Shown here one piece after another: positions 41,116 to 50,766 of a stretch of 64,000 bases of DNA (position 1 is its first letter; each line of letters begins with the position of its first letter). The notes beneath the pieces are model-generated. The model saw only the letters and a list, made by a program, of their open reading frames with translations. It had not been told where the DNA came from and ran no database searches. Source of the DNA: Faecalicoccus acidiformans (GTDB lineage Bacteria > Bacillota_I > Bacilli_A > Erysipelotrichales > Erysipelotrichaceae); NCBI RefSeq assembly GCF_014202635.1, contig NZ_JACHHD010000006.1, positions 38,385 through 102,384 of the forward strand. The letters are read 5' to 3'. Made by a program: the position numbers and the translations under genes.

Positions 41116-42694
41116 ACTTTCGACAAGGGCTCGCTTTGCCCAAATTTTGCAGATTTTGCGAAAGCATCACATTCGTCAGGGGATGGATCCGGTCAAATTT
41201 CGTCGTATTTTGGAAGATCTAGGACCGACATTTGTGAAAATTGGTCAGATTATGTCTACTCGGCAAGACATGTTTTCAGAGCGCTATTGCCAAGAATTGA
41301 TGAAACTTCGCAGCCAGGCAACACCAATGCCGTTTGAAGATGTCGAAAAAATGATTGAGAAGGCCTATGGAAAACCGATGAATCAGGTTTTTTCATCTTT
41401 TACAGTGATTCCTTTAGGTTCGGCATCGATTGCGCAAGTTCATGAGGCTGTTTTAAAAGATGGAACGCGTGTCGTGGCCAAAGTACAGCGTCCTTATATC
41501 TATGAGTGGATGGAAAGAGATGTTGGCCTCTTGCGGAAAGCTGTTAAAGTTTTGAATTTAAGCGAAATCGTCAGCAGTGTAGTTGATCTGGATATGGTCA
41601 TTGATGAATTTTGGACGGCGGCTCAACAAGAGATGGATTTTACCAATGAAGCGAAGTTTGCCAAACGGTTTCGTAAGACATATGAAGATTGTGCCTTTAT
41701 TGATGCACCGCGAATCATCGATCAGTATACGACCAAAGAAGTGTTGGTCATGGAATATATTGATGGAATCGAGATCAATAATATATCAGCTTTAAAGGAT
41801 CAAGGATACGATATCAAGGAAATCGCCGATAAATTAGCGTATAACTATATTTCTCAAATCATTGAACACGGTTTCTTTCATGCCGATCCGCATTCAGGTA
41901 ATATTCGAATCCGTGATGATAAGATCGTTTGGATCGATTTTGGCATGATGGGAATATTAGAGGATCGGGATCGTCAAATCCTTAAGGAGGCGATTCGCGG
42001 GTTGGCAACCAACGATGTCGGTAAGGTCGTAGATTCGATATTAGCAATTGGAGTCACGAAACAAGAGATCGATTATACCGCATTTACTAATACAATTGAG
42101 ATGTTTATGTCACAGTATATGGATCAATCTTTTGCGAGCATGGATCTTGCGAAAATGGTACAAGATATTTTTACAATCTGTCATCAGTATAAGATTTCTT
42201 TGCCAAAGGGCATCTCGATGCTTGCCCGAAGTATGATGACGATGAACGGGACTTTACTGACTTTGGATCCTCACTCGAGCATGGCACAGATCGTTGCGAA
42301 TCATAAAGCAACTTTGACCCAGTTAGATTTATCAAAAGAAGCTACACGTACTCTCAAGCGCAGTTTGGAAGCGTTATCGCGCTCAATTGATATACCAGTA
42401 CAGGCTAGTGATGTATTAAAGCTATTTCAGCATGGCCAGATCAAAGTAAATCTGAACTTAATGGGCAGTGATGCTCCGATCGCTAAGATTGATCGAATGG
42501 TCAATCGCCTCATTGTATGCATTTTGATTGCGGCCTTGTTGCTGGGATCGTGTTTAGTCTGTACGACGGATATGGAACCTAAGATCCTAGGGATTCCTTT
42601 GATTGGATTTTTAATGTTGGTGGTTGCCCTTTTGATGGGAGTTTGGCTCTTTGTCAAAATGTTCTTTTTACATCGCAGAAATAAGGCGTTTTAA
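41099..42694 (+). CDS. ABC1/UbiB-family atypical kinase
   Basis: 531 residues with an ADCK/UbiB kinase core: LGPTFVKIGQIMSTR (KxGQ motif), LGSASIAQVH (A-rich loop), VVAKVQRP (lysine), FTNEAKFAKRF (ExD-type Glu), GFFHADPHSGNI (catalytic loop) and WIDFGMMG (DFG). Two helices at the C terminus (LIVCILIAALLLGSCLVCT, LIGFLMLVVALLMGVWLFV) anchor it in the membrane. The family supports ubiquinone or related lipid metabolism in other bacteria; in Firmicutes its substrate is unknown. Confidence 0.93.
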   Translation: MEQTSKLSTRARFAQILQILRKHHIRQGMDPVKFRRILEDLGPTFVKIGQIMSTRQDMFSERYCQELMKLRSQATPMPFEDVEKMIEKAYGKPMNQVFSSFTVIPLGSASIAQVHEAVLKDGTRVVAKVQRPYIYEWMERDVGLLRKAVKVLNLSEIVSSVVDLDMVIDEFWTAAQQEMDFTNEAKFAKRFRKTYEDCAFIDAPRIIDQYTTKEVLVMEYIDGIEINNISALKDQGYDIKEIADKLAYNYISQIIEHGFFHADPHSGNIRIRDDKIVWIDFGMMGILEDRDRQILKEAIRGLATNDVGKVVDSILAIGVTKQEIDYTAFTNTIEMFMSQYMDQSFASMDLAKMVQDIFTICHQYKISLPKGISMLARSMMTMNGTLLTLDPHSSMAQIVANHKATLTQLDLSKEATRTLKRSLEALSRSIDIPVQASDVLKLFQHGQIKVNLNLMGSDAPIAKIDRMVNRLIVCILIAALLLGSCLVCTTDMEPKILGIPLIGFLMLVVALLMGVWLFVKMFFLHRRNKAF

Positions 42695-42706
42695 TGAAAG
42701 GTAGAT

Positions 42707-43195
42707 ATGAAAAATAAAGTAATAACGATTTGCGTTGCATTGATCGTTGTGTTTTTGACCTTAGGATTGGATCAATGGACTAAATGGGCTGTTGAGCGAT
42801 CTTTAGATCTTTACGAAAGAGTGGAGATCATCAAAAACTTTTTCACTGTGACGTATGTACAGAATACAGGAGCGGGTTTTAGTTTGTTTGAAGGCTTTGG
42901 CATCTGGTTTTTTGCGATCATCACTTTCATTGCTCTTGTGGTGGTTGTTTGGATGTTTATCAAAAGCAAAGATGCACGAACGCAGCTCTGTTTAGCACTG
43001 GTTTTTTCAGGTGCTTTGGGCAATTTGATCGATCGTCTATGTTTTGGCTATGTTCGGGATTTTCTCAGTTTTAATCTTTTAGGGTGGAATTTTCCGGTTT
43101 TCAATGTAGCTGACATCTGTATTACGGTCGGTTTTGCTTGTCTGATCGCTTGTGCGATCTGGGATGAAATACAGGAGAAAAAAAGATGCCGATAG
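42707..43195 (+). CDS. lspA: Lipoprotein signal peptidase (SPase II)
   Basis: 162 residues, four helices, membrane aspartyl protease that removes the signal peptide of prolipoproteins. Conserved: TLGLDQWTKW, QNTGAGFSLFEG, ALGNLIDRLCFGYVRDFL (first catalytic Asp) and FPVFNVADICITVG (second catalytic Asp). Followed by rluD with a 10-base overlap, a common Firmicute pair. Its likely client in this window is the PrsA-like lipoprotein. Confidence 0.97.
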   Translation: MKNKVITICVALIVVFLTLGLDQWTKWAVERSLDLYERVEIIKNFFTVTYVQNTGAGFSLFEGFGIWFFAIITFIALVVVVWMFIKSKDARTQLCLALVFSGALGNLIDRLCFGYVRDFLSFNLLGWNFPVFNVADICITVGFACLIACAIWDEIQEKKRCR

Positions 43196-44088
43196 AAAAT
43201 ATAGAACCCGTTATATCTGGGGAACGCTTAGATAAGACCGTGGCTCAGGCTTTAAATTTATCTCGTAGCCGTATCAAAGAACTTTTAGAAGATGATCGTA
43301 TCTTGGTCAATGGATCAGTCGAAAAACCCAGTTATCAGGTACAGGAAGAAGACCAGATCCAAGTCGATCTTCCTGAAGCAGAAGAAGTAGAGATCTTACC
43401 CGAGCCGATGGATCTGGATATTGTGTATGAAGATCAAGATCTGGTTGTAGTCAACAAACCAAAAGGATTGGTCGTTCATCCGGCACCTGGGCATCATACA
43501 GGGACTTTGGTCAACGGATTGTTGGCGCATTGTCAGGATCTGAGCGGGATCAACGGAAAGTTGCGCCCGGGGATCGTTCATAGAATTGATAAAGACACAA
43601 GCGGTTTATTGATTATCTGCAAAAACGATCATTCTCATCACGAGATTGCCAAACAGCTGCAAGATAAAACGTGTCATCGTGAATATGTAGCTTTGGTCCA
43701 TCATCCTTTTGATCATGACCATGGAACGATCAATGCACCCATTGGCCGAGACGAGAAGGACCGTCAGAAGATGGCGGTAACGGCAAAAAATTCTAAATCT
43801 GCCATCACACATTTTCGCGTTCTTAAGAATTATAAAGATTATGCTCTTGTTTCTTGTTTATTAGAAACTGGCAGAACGCATCAGATTCGTGTGCATATGC
43901 AATATATTGGGCATCCCGTCGTAGGAGATCCGAAATATGGATACCGAAAGACGATGGATACGCAAGGGCAACTGCTGCATGCAGCTCGCATTGAGTTTAT
44001 TCATCCCTCTACACGTGAAAAAATAACGTTAGATGCCCCATTGGACCCTATTTTTGCCAAGGTAATAGAACAGTTAGACAAGGAGTAA
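43186..44088 (+). CDS. rluD: RluD-type 23S rRNA pseudouridine synthase
   Basis: 300 residues. An N-terminal S4 RNA-binding domain (SGERLDKTVAQALNLSRSRIKELLEDDRILVNG) precedes the RsuA/RluA catalytic domain. HRIDKDTSGLLIICKN carries the catalytic Asp, and LETGRTHQIRVHMQYIGHPVVGDPKYG is the downstream signature. It isomerises uridines, probably in 23S rRNA. The RluD assignment rests on the lspA-rluD pairing and S4 domain; RluA-family paralogues are possible. Confidence 0.92.
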   Translation: MPIENIEPVISGERLDKTVAQALNLSRSRIKELLEDDRILVNGSVEKPSYQVQEEDQIQVDLPEAEEVEILPEPMDLDIVYEDQDLVVVNKPKGLVVHPAPGHHTGTLVNGLLAHCQDLSGINGKLRPGIVHRIDKDTSGLLIICKNDHSHHEIAKQLQDKTCHREYVALVHHPFDHDHGTINAPIGRDEKDRQKMAVTAKNSKSAITHFRVLKNYKDYALVSCLLETGRTHQIRVHMQYIGHPVVGDPKYGYRKTMDTQGQLLHAARIEFIHPSTREKITLDAPLDPIFAKVIEQLDKE

Positions 44089-44092
44089 ATAG

Positions 44093-44587
44093 ATGAAACG
44101 AAGTGATGTTTTAAGCTGGGATCAGTATTTTATGGCTATGGCTCATTTAAGTGCTAAAAGAAGCAAAGATCCAAACACTCAAGTAGGGGCTTGTATCGTC
44201 AATGCCCAAAAAAGAGTTGTCGGCCTAGGATATAACGGATTTCCTAAAGGATGCGATGATGATGAATTTCCTTGGGAAAGAGAAGGAGAGTTCTTAAATA
44301 CAAAATATCCATATGTCGTGCATGCGGAGCTGAATGCGATTCTAAACAGTATTCAGTCTTTGAGCGGCTGTACGATCTATGTGTCTTTGTTTCCATGCAA
44401 TGAATGTGCCAAAGCGATCATTCAGTCGGGAATCCGCTGCGTAGTCTATGAGAGCGATAAATATAATGGCACAGACGAGAACATCGCCAGCAAGAAGATG
44501 TTTCGCGATGCCGGTGTGGAACTGGTGCAATTGACGTATCAGACGCATGTGGATGTTCAAGTCAATCGTGGTGAAAAGCAGTCCTAA
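44093..44587 (+). CDS. Deoxycytidylate deaminase
   Basis: 164 residues. Zinc site: H in VVHAELNAIL (HAE with the catalytic Glu) and the two Cys in FPCNECAKAII. The start SWDQYFMAMAHLSAKRSKDPNTQVGA is that of dCMP deaminases (ComEB type). It makes dUMP for thymidylate synthesis. Start four bases after rluD's stop, so same operon. Confidence 0.93.
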   Translation: MKRSDVLSWDQYFMAMAHLSAKRSKDPNTQVGACIVNAQKRVVGLGYNGFPKGCDDDEFPWEREGEFLNTKYPYVVHAELNAILNSIQSLSGCTIYVSLFPCNECAKAIIQSGIRCVVYESDKYNGTDENIASKKMFRDAGVELVQLTYQTHVDVQVNRGEKQS

Positions 44588-44597
44588 GGGGCTGTTT

Positions 44598-45140
44598 TTA
44601 TTTGGACTGGATATCGATGACTGTGTGAGAATAAGGCAGGATCTGAAGTTGGATCGTATCGGATTTTTTCGTATCCGCAAAGAAAAGAGGATCCAATGCA
44701 AAGATATGTTGTTTTCCTTGGCTGTCGGTGCCAGATAGACAGAAAGTCATGGAAGAAACATCACTGGTCCATTGAACATGATCTAAATTCAGCGTTTGAG
44801 CAGAAAAAAGATAAGGAATCTCTATAGCGGGGATCAATACGCGATATATAAATAAAATGATACCCGTTCCAGTCAAGATGACGCTAGAGATACGGCAATA
44901 AAAGATCCATTTTGGCCGGGTCCACTCTATAGGCTTTGGTCTTTTCCATAAAAACCATGCCAAGATAATGGCATCCAAACAAAAGAGAAGAAAGAAAGGC
45001 AAGAAAAGATAGCGAGTATAAATTCCTCTTTGGGGTGTATCTAATAGGGAGAATGGATCTATTCCATATAGAATAAGTGAAACCGATGTGATCCCGATGG
45101 AAAACCACATCAAAAGGCGATGTCGTTTTGAAATGTTCAT
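44598..45140 (-). CDS. Hypothetical three-helix membrane protein
   Basis: 180 residues if the ATG at 45140 is used (the frame is open further upstream). Three hydrophobic helices lie in the first 110 residues (LMWFSIGITSVSLILYGI; YLFLPFFLLFCLDAIILAWFL; ISSVILTGTGIILFIYRVLI), followed by a beta-rich extracytoplasmic end with a Cys (SSMTFCLSGTDSQGKQHIFAL). No family recognised. Lies between rnhC and the convergent dCMP deaminase. The start is uncertain because the only GGAG is 14 bases upstream. Confidence 0.6.
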   Translation of the reverse strand: MNISKRHRLLMWFSIGITSVSLILYGIDPFSLLDTPQRGIYTRYLFLPFFLLFCLDAIILAWFLWKRPKPIEWTRPKWIFYCRISSVILTGTGIILFIYRVLIPAIEIPYLFSAQTLNLDHVQWTSDVSSMTFCLSGTDSQGKQHIFALDPLFFADTKKSDTIQLQILPYSHTVIDIQSK

Positions 45141-45174
45141 ATTTAAAGTATATGCTCCATTGATCATTCGTGTG

Positions 45175-46029
45175 TTAAATGCTTGTAAAACGTAGTTTTT
45201 CTGTGTTTTTAAAATGCAGTTTTGCGACCTTTTCGAGTTCTTTTGATCCATATTGGTCCACAAAAGACTGAGCGCAACGATCTACTTTGGGGCCAGCCCC
45301 TTTTTCAAAATGAAAATCATAAGCTTCTTCCATTTTGTCCAAGCTTTCTAAAAACGCATTGCGGGCTAAGATGCTGGCACAGGCAACCGCCAAATATTTA
45401 TTCTCAGCTTTTGTTTCAAAATGGATCCCGCGGATGATTTGAGGTTCGTTTTGCAGATAGCGATAGTAGCTTTTTTCCTGAACAAACTGATCGACAATGA
45501 TCGTTTTTGGAAGGGCGTATCCTTTTTTTTGCAAATTGACATAAGCCTGGTTATGCAATCGACATTTGATATCAACCATATTGTGCGTTTTATGAACTAG
45601 ATTGTATTTGGCATTTTGTACAACCAAGATGGAATGGGGGCAGACTTCCTTGATTTTAATGGCAAGTTTTCGGATTTTTGAATCAGTGATTTGTTTTGAG
45701 TCTTGAATCCCTAACGGCTTTAATTGATTGGCGCTTTCTAAATCGACGATACAGGCAGCCACTGTAACAGGGCCAAAATAATCTCCGGTTCCCACTTCAT
45801 CACTGCCAGCTTGAGGATATTCGTTTTTCAAAGAATTGGTTTCGAGCCATCCTAAATCATTTCCTTGAAAGACAACTTTTAAGGAAGTATAAGCAGTGAT
45901 CGTACAACTCTCGGTCTTGATTTGATAAAAGGTATAGTCAGGTTGCGAGAGCTTTAGAGTAAAAGGCTTCAGTTTTTCTTTGAGTTGTTCGATTTCTGGT
46001 CGAGTCATTGTTTTTGTTATTGTTGCCAT
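45175..46029 (-). CDS. rnhC: Ribonuclease HIII
   Basis: 284 residues from the ATG at 46029. The N-terminal TBP-like domain (residues 1-70) distinguishes RNase HIII from HII. The catalytic core has GSDEVGTGDYFGPVTV (DE), D in PLGIQDSKQITD and later AENKYLAVACASILARN. It cleaves RNA in RNA-DNA hybrids. Ends LEKVAKLHFKNTEKL, a conserved C-terminal block. Divergent from cvpA. Confidence 0.95.
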   Translation of the reverse strand: MATITKTMTRPEIEQLKEKLKPFTLKLSQPDYTFYQIKTESCTITAYTSLKVVFQGNDLGWLETNSLKNEYPQAGSDEVGTGDYFGPVTVAACIVDLESANQLKPLGIQDSKQITDSKIRKLAIKIKEVCPHSILVVQNAKYNLVHKTHNMVDIKCRLHNQAYVNLQKKGYALPKTIIVDQFVQEKSYYRYLQNEPQIIRGIHFETKAENKYLAVACASILARNAFLESLDKMEEAYDFHFEKGAGPKVDRCAQSFVDQYGSKELEKVAKLHFKNTEKLRFTSI

Positions 46030-46110
46030 AAAATCACCATCCTCAGTGTAACACAATCCGAACATTTGAAAAACTCCTCACATTTTTTGGGATATGTTAG
46101 AATACTGTAT

Positions 46111-46656
46111 ATGAGTTTGGATACGAGATATTTTTTGTACTATGACCTCGCTTTAATGGTGCTGGGATTCATAATCGTCTATGTTGCCTATCGGAAGGGT
46201 TTTGCCCGCCAGTTAGGGGATGTTTTGACTTTGATCGCTACTATGGTGATTTCTATCTTGGCAAGTCCTTTTCTTGCCAGCGAAATTCCATTGATGACTG
46301 CCAGTTCAGAGATCGAGATTATTAAACTTTTACAAAACTCGGCTTTACAGATCGTCAATACTTTTTTGTGGTTTTTGATCCTTTTCCTTGCCTTGCGAAT
46401 TCTTTATCGCATCGTGGCTTTTTCTTTGCGATCAAAAAAGAAAACGGTCTTGTCGTTTACAAATCACCTTTTAGGTCTGGTGTTGGGAATCGTTAAGGTG
46501 TTCTTATTAGGAGCTGTACTTTCCTTGATTTTGCGATTTCCGTTGATACAATATGGGGATGTTTATTTGAATCAGTCGGTTTTACGTGCATGGGATCCGG
46601 CAATTGATTCAATGATTGATTATTGGGAAGGATGGATTCATCATGAAACAGAATGA
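46111..46656 (+). CDS. CvpA-family membrane protein
   Basis: 181 residues from MSLDTRYF; the frame is open upstream, but nothing there has a ribosome site. Four helices, the first with YDLALMVLGFIIVYVAYRKGFARQLGDVL, the CvpA/colicin V production family start. In Firmicutes it lies between rnhC and mutS2, as here. No SD precedes the ATG: an extended -10 TGTTAGAAT ends at 46103, seven bases ahead, so the mRNA may be leaderless. The gene overlaps mutS2 by 14 bases. Confidence 0.88.
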   Translation: MSLDTRYFLYYDLALMVLGFIIVYVAYRKGFARQLGDVLTLIATMVISILASPFLASEIPLMTASSEIEIIKLLQNSALQIVNTFLWFLILFLALRILYRIVAFSLRSKKKTVLSFTNHLLGLVLGIVKVFLLGAVLSLILRFPLIQYGDVYLNQSVLRAWDPAIDSMIDYWEGWIHHETE

Positions 46657-48967
46657 ACAAGCGTTTCGAAATGAATTGAATCATGCGATTGATTTTGACA
46701 AAGTCTTGTCTCAATTTGCGGCCAAAACCTCCTTTTCCTTGAGCCGCCAAAGGATTGAGCAAGCTTTGCCGAGTCAGGACTTGTTTATGATCAGGGAACA
46801 GCTGGATCTAGTTCGTGATTCAATCGAATTCTTTCGTGAGGGAAGTACACTTTCGCTGCAAGGATGCAGTGATATTGAAGAGAGTGTACGCAAATCAGAA
46901 AAACAAATGACTTTACAGCCCAAGGAATTAGCTGAAATTTCATTGTTTCTTTCAACATGCCATCGCGTAATCAATGCTTTACAAGACACAGATCTTGATA
47001 AATTGAAGGAATATTCGAATTCTATGGAACGTGTTCATGATTTGCAGATGGCTATTGATTCCTGTATCGATCTGTCGGGGGCGATCAAAGAAGATGCTTC
47101 GGCGGGATTGGTCCATTGCCGCAATCAGCTGATGGATATTCGCAAAGCACTCAACGAAAGAACACGTGATTTTATCAAAAAACACAGTTCTTCCTTGATG
47201 GAATCGCTGACGACATCGATCCAGGGACGAGTGTGCGTCCTTGTCAAAGCCAGTGATAAAAATGCTTTTGGCGGGATGATCCACGGGCAGTCTCAAAGCG
47301 GACTGGCGTTTTATGTGGAGCCGTCAAGCTTTGTCGCTTTCAACAACCAGATCCAAATGACATTATCCAAGATTGAAGCTGAAAAGGCGCGGATCTGTCA
47401 GGATCTGTCTTTACGGGTCAAAAAAAGATCACAGGCTCTTTTGGCCAATTTAGAAACGATGACACTTTTGGACATGGCTTTCGCCAAGGCAAAATGGTGC
47501 CTGGAAAAAGATGGGGTCGTTCCTCAGATCCAAAAAAGAGATCATACTTTGATCTTAGAAAATGCCGGCCATCCTTTGATCGATCCTAAGAAGGTTGTAC
47601 GAAATACCTATCGCTTACAAAATGAACAAAAAGCTTTGATGATCACCGGTCCGAATATGGGCGGAAAGACCGTAACGTTAAAAACGATTGGACTTTTTGT
47701 GGCGTTGGCTCATGCCGGATTTCCGGTGGCAGCGCATCGCGCCTTGATCCCTTATTATGATTCAATGTGGTTTACGATCGGCGACCAGCAATCAATTGAA
47801 AATGACTTGTCCACATTTTCGAGTCATATTCAATCCTTATCCAAAATCTGTTCTCAAAGCAATCAGAATTCGTTTGTTTTATTAGATGAGATTGGAAACG
47901 GCACGGATCCACAAGAGGGAAGTGCTTTGGCTATAGCAATTCTGGATCATTTGATTCAGAAAGGATGCACGGTTTTGACCAGCACGCATTTTAATGCTTT
48001 GAAAAGCTATGGAAAGACCAATGCGGCGATTTTAGTCGCAAGCATGCAGTTTGATGAAAAGACATTAAAGGCAACTTATCACTATATTCCTGGTGTGTCG
48101 GGAGCCAGTTATGCGTTTTCTATTGCCCGTCAATATCATTTGGATGCGACTATTTTAGAAAAAGCGCAGGCCATCAAGGAGGCAAACAAAGATCAAAACA
48201 GCCAAGAGTTAGAAAAATTGGAACGTCTTCAAAATGAAGTGGAGCAAGAAAAAGAAAAATTTGATCAGTTGATTCAAAAGGCTCATCAGCTTCAAAGAGA
48301 GGCAGTTTCACAGAAACAAAAATGGGAGAAGGCTAAAAAGCGCTTTGATCAAGAGTATGAAAGTCGTCTAGAGACTTTGCTGCAAGAAAAAGAAGAGCAG
48401 ATGGAAAAGCTATATGAAGAAATGCGACAAGCTCAACAGATCAAACCGCATCAAAGAGCAAAGTATTTACGAGATATGGATGCTTTGCGTTTAAATCAGG
48501 CAGAAGGTGATGAAACAGAATCATTTTCAGTCGGAGATTATGTGCAAATTGAAAACCTGTCTACACATGGAGAAATTATTGAATTACGAAAGAAAGAGGC
48601 AATGGTTTTGGCCAACGGAATGAAATTAAAGGTCAAAACCAACGGATTAAAGAAAATCAGGAGGCCCAAAGTCCAACAAATTCCTCAATCACACAGAGAA
48701 CATACGGACAAGACTTTTTCTTCCGTGCCGCTAGAACTGAATATCATTGGCTGTCGAGTAGAAGAAGGATTAAGAGCTTTGGATCATTACTTGGATCAAT
48801 GTGTGGCTCATCATGTAAAACAAGTTCGAATCATTCATGGAATGGGGACCGGAAGATTGCGCAACGCGGTGTTGGCGGATCTTAAAAAGCATCCGGCCGT
48901 GAAAAGTACAGCTTCTGGAGGACCGCGAGAAGGGGGCCTAGGGGCTACGATCGTAGAACTGAAATAA
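46643..48967 (+). CDS. mutS2: Endonuclease MutS2
   Basis: 774 residues from the ATG at 46643 (AAGGA upstream). The MutS core ATPase has Walker A TGPNMGGKTVTLKTIGL, Walker B FVLLDEIGNGTDPQEG and STHFNALKSY. A long coiled coil (residues about 520-620) and a C-terminal Smr nuclease domain (LNIIGCRVEEGLRALDHYLDQC; IIHGMGTGRLRNAV) complete the MutS2 plan. It lacks the mismatch-recognition domain of MutS. Roles in recombination suppression and ribosome rescue are known for the family. Confidence 0.97.
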   Translation: MKQNEQAFRNELNHAIDFDKVLSQFAAKTSFSLSRQRIEQALPSQDLFMIREQLDLVRDSIEFFREGSTLSLQGCSDIEESVRKSEKQMTLQPKELAEISLFLSTCHRVINALQDTDLDKLKEYSNSMERVHDLQMAIDSCIDLSGAIKEDASAGLVHCRNQLMDIRKALNERTRDFIKKHSSSLMESLTTSIQGRVCVLVKASDKNAFGGMIHGQSQSGLAFYVEPSSFVAFNNQIQMTLSKIEAEKARICQDLSLRVKKRSQALLANLETMTLLDMAFAKAKWCLEKDGVVPQIQKRDHTLILENAGHPLIDPKKVVRNTYRLQNEQKALMITGPNMGGKTVTLKTIGLFVALAHAGFPVAAHRALIPYYDSMWFTIGDQQSIENDLSTFSSHIQSLSKICSQSNQNSFVLLDEIGNGTDPQEGSALAIAILDHLIQKGCTVLTSTHFNALKSYGKTNAAILVASMQFDEKTLKATYHYIPGVSGASYAFSIARQYHLDATILEKAQAIKEANKDQNSQELEKLERLQNEVEQEKEKFDQLIQKAHQLQREAVSQKQKWEKAKKRFDQEYESRLETLLQEKEEQMEKLYEEMRQAQQIKPHQRAKYLRDMDALRLNQAEGDETESFSVGDYVQIENLSTHGEIIELRKKEAMVLANGMKLKVKTNGLKKIRRPKVQQIPQSHREHTDKTFSSVPLELNIIGCRVEEGLRALDHYLDQCVAHHVKQVRIIHGMGTGRLRNAVLADLKKHPAVKSTASGGPREGGLGATIVELK

Positions 48968-48976
48968 GAGGTGCTT

Positions 48977-50743
48977 ATGGCGATATCGGAGTTATTGAAA
49001 AATAAATTAGCGCTTTTACCGGACCAGCCGGGTTGTTACATTATGAAGGATAAGAAGGGAAAGATCCTTTATGTGGGGAAGGCAAAAGTTTTAAAGAATC
49101 GGGTTCGAAGCTATTTTCATGGTGTCCACGATAATAAGACCACTCGTCTGGTTTCTAAGATCCATGATTTTGAATTTATCGTGACAGGTTCGGAAAAAGA
49201 GGCGTTATTGTTAGAAATCAATCTGATCAAAAAAAATCATCCGCCTTTTAATATCATGTTCATGGATGATAAAAGCTATCCGTACATCGTCATGTCAAAA
49301 GAGCCGTTTTTTACGGTTCGCATGACTCGTCAGATCAGGCGCAGTACAGATGAGGTCTTTGGCCCTTATCCAAGTGCACAATCGTGCTTTGATATCGTAC
49401 GTTTGATCAATCGTATTTTTCCGGTCCGCAAATGTAAATCGATGCCGAAATCTCCTTGTTTGTATTATCATATGCATCAATGTTTAGGACCTTGTTTTCA
49501 AACGATCGATCTGAAACAAAATGAAGAGATGCGCAAACAGATTCGACGGTTTCTGCAAGGAGATCCAGGTTGGATCCGCAAACAGATCCAAGAAGAGATG
49601 GAAAGAGCTTCACAAACGATGGCTTTTGAGAGGGCTCAAGAATATTATGAAATCTTACAGTCAATCGATCATGTGATGGAAAAACAGACAATTGATCTTA
49701 AAGATCGAAAGGTGCGCGATGTTTTTGGCTTTTATGCAGATAAGGGGTATATATCTTTACAAGGATTCTTTCTTCGAAGCGGTCAAATTATCGAGCGAAC
49801 TTTTACGATCCAGGAATTGTACGAAGAGCCAATGGATGCTTTTTTGAGCTTTATAGTTCAGTATTACCAGGAAAACATGATTCCAACAGAGATTTTAGTA
49901 CCGGAGGGGACACCGGTCGAGGTTCTTGAAGATGTGCTAGATTGTCATGTACGAATTCCGCAGCGAGGCACGAAGCGTTCTTTGGTCGAGATGGTTTTAA
50001 AAAACGCGAAAGAGGCACATGATCAAAAATTTGAGTTGACTTTGCGCAAAGATCAAGATTTGCAGGCTGCTAATGCGAAGCTGAATTCTATATTTGATAA
50101 ACCGATCCATACTGTGGAGATCTTTGATAACTCGCATATACAAGGCGCTTTTAATGTCAGCGGTCTGGTCGTTTATGAAGATGGGAAACCCGATAAAAGC
50201 CAATATCGTCATTATAAGCTGGATACCTATCGCAGCGATGTAGATAGTATGAAAGAAGTTTTATACCGAAGATATTTTCGCTTGCTGAGTGAAGAGAAAT
50301 CGATGCCCGATCTATTGTTGGTTGATGGGGGCGCCCAACAAATACAGGCAGCAAAAGCAATCAAAGAAGGACTGGGACTGGACTTGTGCATTGCCGGATT
50401 GGTTAAGGATGAGCGTCATACAACGCGCGCTTTGATGAATGAGGATCTGCAAGAGATCCCATTAGATAAAAAGGAACCATTATTTTTTCTTTTGACAAGG
50501 ATGCAGGATGAAGTTCATCGCTATGTTATTACCTATCATCGTAAGCTCCGATCACAATCGATGACCAGATCCGCTTTGGACATGGTAGAAGGAATTGGAC
50601 CGAAGCGAAAAAAAGAACTGCTGCGAAAATTTAAATCCATGAAGCAGATCAAGGCGGCTTCCATTGAGGAACTGGAGACTGTCTTGCCGCGCCGAACCGC
50701 GCAAGCATTGTATGCACATCTGCACCCCGGGGAAAAATCGTGA
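48977..50743 (+). CDS. uvrC: UvrABC excinuclease subunit C
   Basis: 588 residues from the ATG at 48977 with AGAGG eight bases upstream. GIY-YIG nuclease at residues 15-95 (PGCYIMKDKKGKILYVGKAKVLKNRVRSYF), UVR coiled-coil motif near 200, RNase H-like endonuclease part (EIFDNSHIQGAFNVSGLVVYEDGKP, DLLLVDGGAQQIQAA), and a C-terminal helix-hairpin-helix (DMVEGIGPKRKKELLRKFKSM). It makes both incisions in nucleotide excision repair with UvrB. Full length. Confidence 0.97.
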   Translation: MAISELLKNKLALLPDQPGCYIMKDKKGKILYVGKAKVLKNRVRSYFHGVHDNKTTRLVSKIHDFEFIVTGSEKEALLLEINLIKKNHPPFNIMFMDDKSYPYIVMSKEPFFTVRMTRQIRRSTDEVFGPYPSAQSCFDIVRLINRIFPVRKCKSMPKSPCLYYHMHQCLGPCFQTIDLKQNEEMRKQIRRFLQGDPGWIRKQIQEEMERASQTMAFERAQEYYEILQSIDHVMEKQTIDLKDRKVRDVFGFYADKGYISLQGFFLRSGQIIERTFTIQELYEEPMDAFLSFIVQYYQENMIPTEILVPEGTPVEVLEDVLDCHVRIPQRGTKRSLVEMVLKNAKEAHDQKFELTLRKDQDLQAANAKLNSIFDKPIHTVEIFDNSHIQGAFNVSGLVVYEDGKPDKSQYRHYKLDTYRSDVDSMKEVLYRRYFRLLSEEKSMPDLLLVDGGAQQIQAAKAIKEGLGLDLCIAGLVKDERHTTRALMNEDLQEIPLDKKEPLFFLLTRMQDEVHRYVITYHRKLRSQSMTRSALDMVEGIGPKRKKELLRKFKSMKQIKAASIEELETVLPRRTAQALYAHLHPGEKS

Positions 50744-50766
50744 TATAATACCCGCGAGGTAATACC

